Source of the DNA: an uncultured Bacteroidales bacterium | Lineage (GTDB): Bacteria > Bacteroidota > Bacteroidia > Bacteroidales > P3 | Assembly: GCA_937901525.1 (NCBI GenBank) | Contig: CALDHX010000080.1 | Location: 1 to 38,659 of the forward strand | Reading direction: 5' to 3' | DNA length: 38,659 nt | Part shown: in pieces, positions 33,727-38,659 of the stretch | Position numbering within the stretch: position 1 is the stretch's first letter | Layout: each line of letters opens with the position of its first letter | Program-made: the position numbers and the translations under genes | Notes under the pieces: model-generated | Told to the model about the DNA's origin: nothing | What the model saw: only the letters and a program-made list of their open reading frames with translations | Databases searched by the model: none

Positions 33727-35382
33727 ATGTACACTGATAGTTTTATAGCAAATGTTGCGGTAGGTATTAAAGAGAATTGGGATTTGCCTGCTTTGAGTGA
33801 TTATAAGAAAGAACCTATATATTATAGAGAAGTTGCAACTCAAATTGCAAAGATTCATTTATTGTTTGAACAATCGGGAATTGAAAAAGGAGATAAAATA
33901 GTTCTTTGTGGTAGAAACAGCTCTTCTTGGGCGATTATCTTTTTTGCTACACTTACTTACGGAGCTGTTGCTGTTCCTTTATTGCATGAGTTTAAGAGTG
34001 ATTCAATTACTCATCTTGTAAATCACTCTGATGGAAAAATTCTTTTTGTTGGAGATGTTGTTTGGGAGAGTTTGATTGCTGAAAATATGCCTAAATTATC
34101 TGCTATCATACAAATGCAAGATTTTGATTTGGTTGGTTGCAACGATGAAAAGTTTAAAAGCGTATTTGATAACTTAGAAAGTGAGTTTGCTAAGAAATAT
34201 CCTCTTGGATTTACAAAAGAAGATGTAAATTATCAAAGAGATAATTTAGATACTTTGGCTTTAATAAATTATACCTCAGGAACAACTTCAATTAGCAAAG
34301 GGGTAATGCTTTCTTATCGTTCTTTGCTTAGCAATTATATGTTTGCTTGTGAGGTATTGCCTAATTTGAAACCGGGAGATAAGGTAATTTCTATGCTTCC
34401 TATGGCTCACATGTATGGATTGCAGTTTGAGGTGATTTTTGAGTTTATAAGAGGAATACATATTCATTTCTTAACTCGTATTCCTTCTCCAAAAATTATT
34501 GCAGAGGCTTTTGCAAGAGTGCAACCAGATATAATTATTTCGGTGCCTCTTATCATTGAAAAGGTTTATAAGACAAAACTAAAACCAATTGTAGATAAAA
34601 AATCAATGAAGGTGCTTTTAAGAACACCTGTTATTGATACTATCATAAAGAATAAAATACTTACTACTTTAATTGAGTCGTTTGGAGGAAAATTCTATGA
34701 AATCATTATAGGTGGTTCAGCATTTAATAGAGAGGTTGAAACATTCTTTAAGAAAATTGGTTTTCCTCACACAGTAGGCTATGGAATGACAGAATGTGGA
34801 CCTATAATTTGTTATGCAGATTGGAAGAATCATAAATTAGGTTCTTGTGGAAAAGCCGTTCCTCGTATGGAAGTGAAGATAGATTCGCCTGATGAAACCA
34901 AGATAACAGGAGAAATACTTGTAAAGGGTGCAAATGTGATGATGGGATACTATAAAAACGAGGAAGCAACTAAGGCTGTGCTTACCGAAGATGGTTGGTT
35001 ACATACAGGAGACTTAGGAATTAAGGATAAAGACGGCAACGTATATATAAAAGGTCGTAGTAAAAATATGATTCTTGGCGCAAGTGGACAAAATATCTAT
35101 CCGGAAGAAATTGAAGACTTGCTAAATAGTATGGAACTTGTTAGCGAAAGTTTAGTGAAGGAAGAAAATGGAAAATTAGTTGCCTTAGTATATCTTGATC
35201 AAGATTATTTAGATACAGGAAATATAACCCTATCGCAAGAAGAAATCAAAAATCAAATCAAAAATCAAGCAAATCAAGTGCTTTCTTCTTATGAACAACT
35301 CTCTGCAATATACTTGCAAGAAGAAGAATTTGAGAAAACTCCAAAGCGTAGTATAAAACGTTATATTTATATGGGTAAATAA
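33727..35382 (+). CDS. AMP-forming acyl-CoA synthetase (FadD-like)
   Basis: The 551-residue adenylate-forming enzyme would activate a carboxylic acid, probably a fatty acid, with ATP and CoA. Motifs in order: P-loop INYTSGTTSISKGVMLS (about 180-196), GYGMTECGP (motif A5), TGDLGIKDKDGNVYIKGRSKNMIL (A7-A8 region) and a C-terminal KTPKRSIKR with the catalytic-lysine region. It is shorter than typical long-chain synthetases (about 600) but complete. It is first gene of an operon with the small exported protein (18 bp later) and the ADP-forming synthetase. Substrate chain length cannot be read from sequence. Confidence 0.88.
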   Translation: MYTDSFIANVAVGIKENWDLPALSDYKKEPIYYREVATQIAKIHLLFEQSGIEKGDKIVLCGRNSSSWAIIFFATLTYGAVAVPLLHEFKSDSITHLVNHSDGKILFVGDVVWESLIAENMPKLSAIIQMQDFDLVGCNDEKFKSVFDNLESEFAKKYPLGFTKEDVNYQRDNLDTLALINYTSGTTSISKGVMLSYRSLLSNYMFACEVLPNLKPGDKVISMLPMAHMYGLQFEVIFEFIRGIHIHFLTRIPSPKIIAEAFARVQPDIIISVPLIIEKVYKTKLKPIVDKKSMKVLLRTPVIDTIIKNKILTTLIESFGGKFYEIIIGGSAFNREVETFFKKIGFPHTVGYGMTECGPIICYADWKNHKLGSCGKAVPRMEVKIDSPDETKITGEILVKGANVMMGYYKNEEATKAVLTEDGWLHTGDLGIKDKDGNVYIKGRSKNMILGASGQNIYPEEIEDLLNSMELVSESLVKEENGKLVALVYLDQDYLDTGNITLSQEEIKNQIKNQANQVLSSYEQLSAIYLQEEEFEKTPKRSIKRYIYMGK

Positions 35383-35400
35383 TCAAAAATTAGAAAGGAA

Positions 35401-35907
35401 ATGAAAAAGATACTTTTAATTGCGACAACTCTTTTACTTACATCATTGTCTTTTGCACAAAAAACACCTTGTAATCTAATAGAGGAAAAAGAAAATGGAA
35501 AGACAATGTATCGTGGAGAAAGAAATTATGTTGGAACAAATTACGAAGATTTAAGAGTTTGTGTGCAATATCTATATGATGGAGAGAATCATTGTTTGGA
35601 ATTAACCTTAGACCCAAGAGAAACCTTGACTGTGGAAGAAAATACACCTGCATTTATTCAATTCTCCACAGGAGAGGAAGTAGAGATGAGTTTAAGTAAA
35701 ATTATAGTTAAAGAAAACACTAAAAAAATAGGTTGTAGATATGTCGTTAGTGAGGAAAACAAAGAGTTGTTTTCACAAAAAACAATTTCTGCAATATATT
35801 TTTCTTCAAAAGACTATCCTCAAATAGAGATTGCAGAGCTTAACAAATACACAGCAAAGAAACTTATGGAAAGATTCAACTGTGGCATGAGTACATTAGG
35901 AAAATAA
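35401..35907 (+). CDS. Small exported protein of unknown function
   Basis: The 168-residue product has a signal peptide (MKKILLIATTLLLTSLSFAQ) and a mature beta-rich domain with three cysteines and no recognised motif. It is placed between two acyl-CoA synthetase genes, with gaps of 18 and 33 bp and no internal promoter, so it is co-transcribed with cytoplasmic metabolic enzymes although it is predicted to leave the cytoplasm. I do not recognise the family and give no function. Confidence 0.75.
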   Translation: MKKILLIATTLLLTSLSFAQKTPCNLIEEKENGKTMYRGERNYVGTNYEDLRVCVQYLYDGENHCLELTLDPRETLTVEENTPAFIQFSTGEEVEMSLSKIIVKENTKKIGCRYVVSEENKELFSQKTISAIYFSSKDYPQIEIAELNKYTAKKLMERFNCGMSTLGK

Positions 35908-35940
35908 ACAAGAGAAAAGAAAGATAAAAAATATAAATAT

Positions 35941-38004
35941 ATGAGTACAAAAGTAACAAAGCAATTAGTAAATCCTCAAAGCATAGTTGTAGTAGGAGCA
36001 AGTAATGACACTGCAAAACCAGGTGGTGCAATACTTAGAAATATCATTGAAGGCGGATTTAAAGGACAATTACACGTAGTAAATCCAAAAGAAGAAGAAA
36101 TACAAGGTATAAAATGCTCAAAAACTGTTAATGAATTACCACAAGTAGATTTAGCAGTTATAGCAATAGCAGCAAAATATACAGAAGAAACAGTTAGAGT
36201 TCTTACAGAAGAAAAAGGAACAAAAGCATTCATTATTATTTCTGCTGGATTTGGAGAAGAAAGTCATGAAGGAAAAGAATTAGAATTAAGAATTGTTTCT
36301 TTGATTGAAAAAGCAGGAGCTTGCTTAATCGGACCAAATTGCACTGGAATATTTACACCATATCATCATGCAATTTTCTCAAAACCTTTCCCAAAATCAT
36401 CACCAAAAGGAGTAGATTTCATAACAGGTAGTGGAGCGACAGGTTGCTTTATTATGGATATTGGAATGCAACAAGGACTTCACTTCAATCACTGTTGGGC
36501 AGTAGGAAACTCAGCACAATTAGGAATAGAAGATATATTAGAATACCACGATGAAAGCTTCGATCCAGAAACTTCATCAAAAGTAATATTGATGTACATA
36601 GAAAACATCAAAAACCCAATGAAACTCCTTACTCATGCAAAGAGTTTGAGAGCAAAAGGCGTTAGAATAGCAGCAATAAAGTCAGGTTCTTCAGAAGCAG
36701 GCTCACGTGCAGCTTCATCACACACAGGAGCGTTGGCCTCACCCGATGTTGCAGTAGATGCATTGTTTAGAAAAGCAGGCATTGTTCGTTGTTACGGAAG
36801 AGAAGAACTATGTACAGTAGGAAATATCTTCACTTACCCAGAATTTGAAGGTAAAAACATAGCAATTATCACACACGCAGGAGGTCCAGCCGTAATGTTA
36901 ACAGACGCATTAAGCAAAGCAGGAATGAATATCCCTCACATAGAAGGTGCAATGGCTGATGAATTGCTTACAAAACTATTCCCAGGTTCAGCAGTTGGTA
37001 ATCCAATCGACTTCCTTGCGACAGGAACACCAGAACAACTTGGAACAATTATAGATTACTGCGATACAAAATTCGATAACATAGATGCAATGTGCGTAAT
37101 CTTTGGAACACCAGGCTTAGCACCAATTTACGAAGCATACAGAGTGCTTTCTGAAAAAATGAAAACAAGCAAAAAACCAATCTTCCCAATACTTCCTTCA
37201 ACACTTGTAGCAGGTGATGAGGTAAAAGAATTTGTGGAAATGGGAAATACATACTTTGCAGACGAAACAGTATTTGGAAACGCAGTAGGACGTATAGTTG
37301 CAACACCAGAAGCTGCAAATGAAGAAGACACTGTAAAGATAGACGTTGAAAAGATTAGAGAAATAATCTCACGTTGCCCAGATGGATACCTTGATGTTAA
37401 GTTAATGAACGAATTACTTGATGCAGCAGGAATCAATCACGCAGTAGATATTTCAAGTGATAATGTAGAAGATATAGTTGCTTTTGCTAACAAAACAGGA
37501 TACCCACAAGTAATGAAAGTTGTTGGACCTGTTCACAAATCTGACGTAGGTGGAGTATCGCTTAATGTAAAAGACGAAGCACATGTAAGAGCTGAATTTG
37601 AAAGACTAATAAAGATAAAAGATACTTATGCGGTTCAAGCATACCCAATGTTGTTTGGAACAGAAATCTTCATAGGAGCAATGCGTACACCATTGTTTGG
37701 ACACCAAGTACTTTGCGGATTAGGCGGAATATTCGTAGAAGTATTGAAAGATGTTCAAGCAGGACTTGCACCAATCGGAGTTGCAGAAGCAAAAGCAATG
37801 ATAAAACGTTTGAGAGGCTACAAGATTATTCAAGGAGTAAGAGGACAAGACCCTGTAAACGAAGACTTGTATGCAGATCAAATAGCAAGAGTTGCAGCAT
37901 TAGTACAAGCAGCACCAGAAATTGCAGAAATGGACTTAAATCCACTATTAGGCTCACCAAAAGCAGTAGTTGCAGTTGATGCACGTATAAGAATAGAAAA
38001 ATAA
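35941..38004 (+). CDS. acd: ADP-forming acetyl/acyl-CoA synthetase (fused alpha-beta)
   Basis: The 687-residue enzyme converts acyl-CoA, ADP and phosphate to acid, CoA and ATP, a substrate-level phosphorylation step in fermenters. Domains: CoA-binding Rossmann fold (about 9-130; VVVGASNDTAKPGG, IGPNCTGIF), succinyl-CoA-ligase-like domains with the phosphorylated histidine H261 in ASSHTGALAS, and a C-terminal ATP-grasp domain (about 465-687; KVVGPVHKSDVGG). Alpha and beta parts are fused, as in many bacterial ACDs. It is last gene of the operon from 33727. Codons are mostly A- or C-ending, as in ppdK, which suggests high expression. Acetate or branched/short acids are possible products. Confidence 0.93.
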   Translation: MSTKVTKQLVNPQSIVVVGASNDTAKPGGAILRNIIEGGFKGQLHVVNPKEEEIQGIKCSKTVNELPQVDLAVIAIAAKYTEETVRVLTEEKGTKAFIIISAGFGEESHEGKELELRIVSLIEKAGACLIGPNCTGIFTPYHHAIFSKPFPKSSPKGVDFITGSGATGCFIMDIGMQQGLHFNHCWAVGNSAQLGIEDILEYHDESFDPETSSKVILMYIENIKNPMKLLTHAKSLRAKGVRIAAIKSGSSEAGSRAASSHTGALASPDVAVDALFRKAGIVRCYGREELCTVGNIFTYPEFEGKNIAIITHAGGPAVMLTDALSKAGMNIPHIEGAMADELLTKLFPGSAVGNPIDFLATGTPEQLGTIIDYCDTKFDNIDAMCVIFGTPGLAPIYEAYRVLSEKMKTSKKPIFPILPSTLVAGDEVKEFVEMGNTYFADETVFGNAVGRIVATPEAANEEDTVKIDVEKIREIISRCPDGYLDVKLMNELLDAAGINHAVDISSDNVEDIVAFANKTGYPQVMKVVGPVHKSDVGGVSLNVKDEAHVRAEFERLIKIKDTYAVQAYPMLFGTEIFIGAMRTPLFGHQVLCGLGGIFVEVLKDVQAGLAPIGVAEAKAMIKRLRGYKIIQGVRGQDPVNEDLYADQIARVAALVQAAPEIAEMDLNPLLGSPKAVVAVDARIRIEK

Positions 38005-38020
38005 GTCTAAATACACAAAC

Positions 38021-38056
38021 AAAAAACGAAGTCTCAATTTTGGGACTTCGTTTTTT
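38021..38056 (+). terminator. Terminator of the acyl-CoA synthetase operon
   Basis: AAAAAACGAAGTC (38021-38033) pairs with GACTTCGTTTTTTT (38044-38056) across a 10-base loop, 17 bp after the acd stop. The A tract also suits the leftward lipoprotein gene. Confidence 0.9.
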
Positions 38057-38082
38057 TTATTTCAAAAACCGATAAATCCAAA

Positions 38083-38433
38083 TTATTTGAATTGAATAAT
38101 ATCAGCACTTACAGTAATAGTTTTCACATATACTATTCCAAAAATATTATGAGCAGATTTTGTAATAGTATAGTTAGTTAAAGCTTGATTTGCTTGTAAA
38201 GCAGCAGTTTCTTTTACTTTGTCAATAGCTTTTTGTTCAGGATTGCCTCCGCAAAATCCTAAAATATAAGTTGCAGATGCACTTTCTTTAACCGTTTTTA
38301 TGTACTCAAAATTTGCAGAATTAAGGATAACCATATTATTATCCATATTCATAATTTTGCTGCGAGTCACACAGCTACTCATTCCTAAGGCTACAAGAGC
38401 GATAGCTAAGATTGTTAATACACTTTTTTTCAT
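38083..38433 (-). CDS. Small lipoprotein (DUF6567-like)
   Basis: The 116-residue product has a lipoprotein signal ending in ALGMSSC (lipid-modified C about 21). Its mature domain contains a central glycine/cysteine stretch (ATYILGFCGGNPEQKAIDKVKE) and a final KTITVSADIIQF strand. The pattern resembles small Bacteroidota lipoproteins I know under DUF6567; that assignment is from memory and moderately sure. Location is the periplasmic face of a membrane or the surface. It is monocistronic, with a strong promoter at 38475-38505 on the minus strand, and converges on the acd operon. Function is unknown. Confidence 0.8.
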   Translation of the reverse strand: MKKSVLTILAIALVALGMSSCVTRSKIMNMDNNMVILNSANFEYIKTVKESASATYILGFCGGNPEQKAIDKVKETAALQANQALTNYTITKSAHNIFGIVYVKTITVSADIIQFK

Positions 38434-38474
38434 AATAAATAATTTTTTGTTTTAATAACATTGTTTACTTACTG

Positions 38475-38505
38475 CAAAGGTATGAAGTTTTTCTATTGTA
38501 ACAAA
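38475..38505 (-). promoter_or_regulatory. Promoter of the small lipoprotein gene
   Basis: The minus strand reads TTTG (38502-38505), a 19-bp spacer and TACCTTTG (38475-38482), a full consensus match, 42 bp before the start at 38433. Confidence 0.8.
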
Positions 38506-38590
38506 GCAAAAATAGATAAAAATAAATTTTTCGGGGGGGTAAAACTATATATTTGAAAATTAATAAAATAAGTCTGAGAAAAAGAAAAAC

Positions 38591-38639
38591 AAAACGCTCG
38601 CAAGTCAAAAGAAAACTAAGACTCACGAGCGTTTTTTTT
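38591..38639. terminator. Hairpin related to the WD40 terminators, inverted
   Basis: AAAACGCTCG (38591-38600) pairs with CGAGCGTTTTTTTT (38626-38639). Its right half, AAACTAAGACTCACGAGCG, is the reverse complement of the left half of the terminator at 28881-28924. It probably ends a leftward gene lying beyond the right edge, although it could also stop plus-strand transcripts. Confidence 0.7.
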
Positions 38640-38659
38640 GTGGTTAAAGTTTTTATTCT

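Overview
The window looks like chromosomal DNA from a low-GC (about one third GC by eye) member of the Bacteroidota, most likely an anaerobic, amino-acid-fermenting Bacteroidales-type lineage. The evidence is type IX secretion (T9SS) C-terminal sorting domains on two proteins and one gene remnant, Bacteroidota-type promoters (TAnnTTTG at -7, often TTTG about 19 bp upstream), almost no Shine-Dalgarno signals, and Sec signal peptides ending in the 'AQ' style of this phylum. I see no tRNA, rRNA, CRISPR array or complete insertion sequence.

Layout. 1-2.6 kb: a secreted thioredoxin-like protein, a T9SS-exported SGNH-type hydrolase and two small exported unknowns. 2.7-14.4 kb: one giant T9SS-exported modular surface protein of about 3,900 residues. 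14.4-16.5 kb: a broken T9SS domain remnant, a palindromic repeat, then hydG (FeFe-hydrogenase maturase) in an operon with a small TM1266-type regulator. 16.6-19.3 kb: an apparently exported two-[4Fe-4S] DUF362 protein and a beta-helix lipoprotein. 19.4-22.1 kb: pyruvate phosphate dikinase. 22.2-25.2 kb: a Fic protein divergent from a zeta-like P-loop kinase with a small upstream partner, then a TlpA-like thiol protein. 25.2-27.3 kb: recG. 27.4-31.6 kb: two paralogous WD40 cassettes (leader, promoter, seven-blade propeller gene, terminator) on either side of a DUF1016/PDDEXK nuclease gene. 31.6-33.5 kb: kce, kal and an acetoacetate CoA-transferase alpha subunit (lysine-to-butyrate fermentation). 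33.7-38.0 kb: an acyl-CoA synthetase, a small exported protein and an ADP-forming acyl-CoA synthetase in one operon. 38.1-38.4 kb: a small lipoprotein.

Metabolism fits together. Kce and Kal convert the lysine-derived C6 intermediate to crotonyl-CoA and acetoacetate. The CoA-transferase alpha subunit would help release butyrate, the ADP-forming synthetase would make ATP from acyl-CoA, pyruvate phosphate dikinase links PEP and pyruvate, and HydG supports an [FeFe]-hydrogenase as electron sink. kamADE, kdd, the CoA-transferase beta subunit, hydE/hydF and the hydrogenase are not in the window.

The two least conventional observations are: (1) the WD40 pair, built from fourteen indel-free 126-bp repeats that are almost identical except at a few codons, which fall where the binding face of a propeller is expected; and (2) a family of A/T-rich intergenic arrays in which a CTTTG/CAAAG-type pentamer recurs every 21 bp (two helical turns), at several unlinked places including both WD40 leaders, a 44-bp perfect palindrome behind hydG, and a copy flanked by an 11-bp direct repeat. 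I do not recognise these arrays as a described element.
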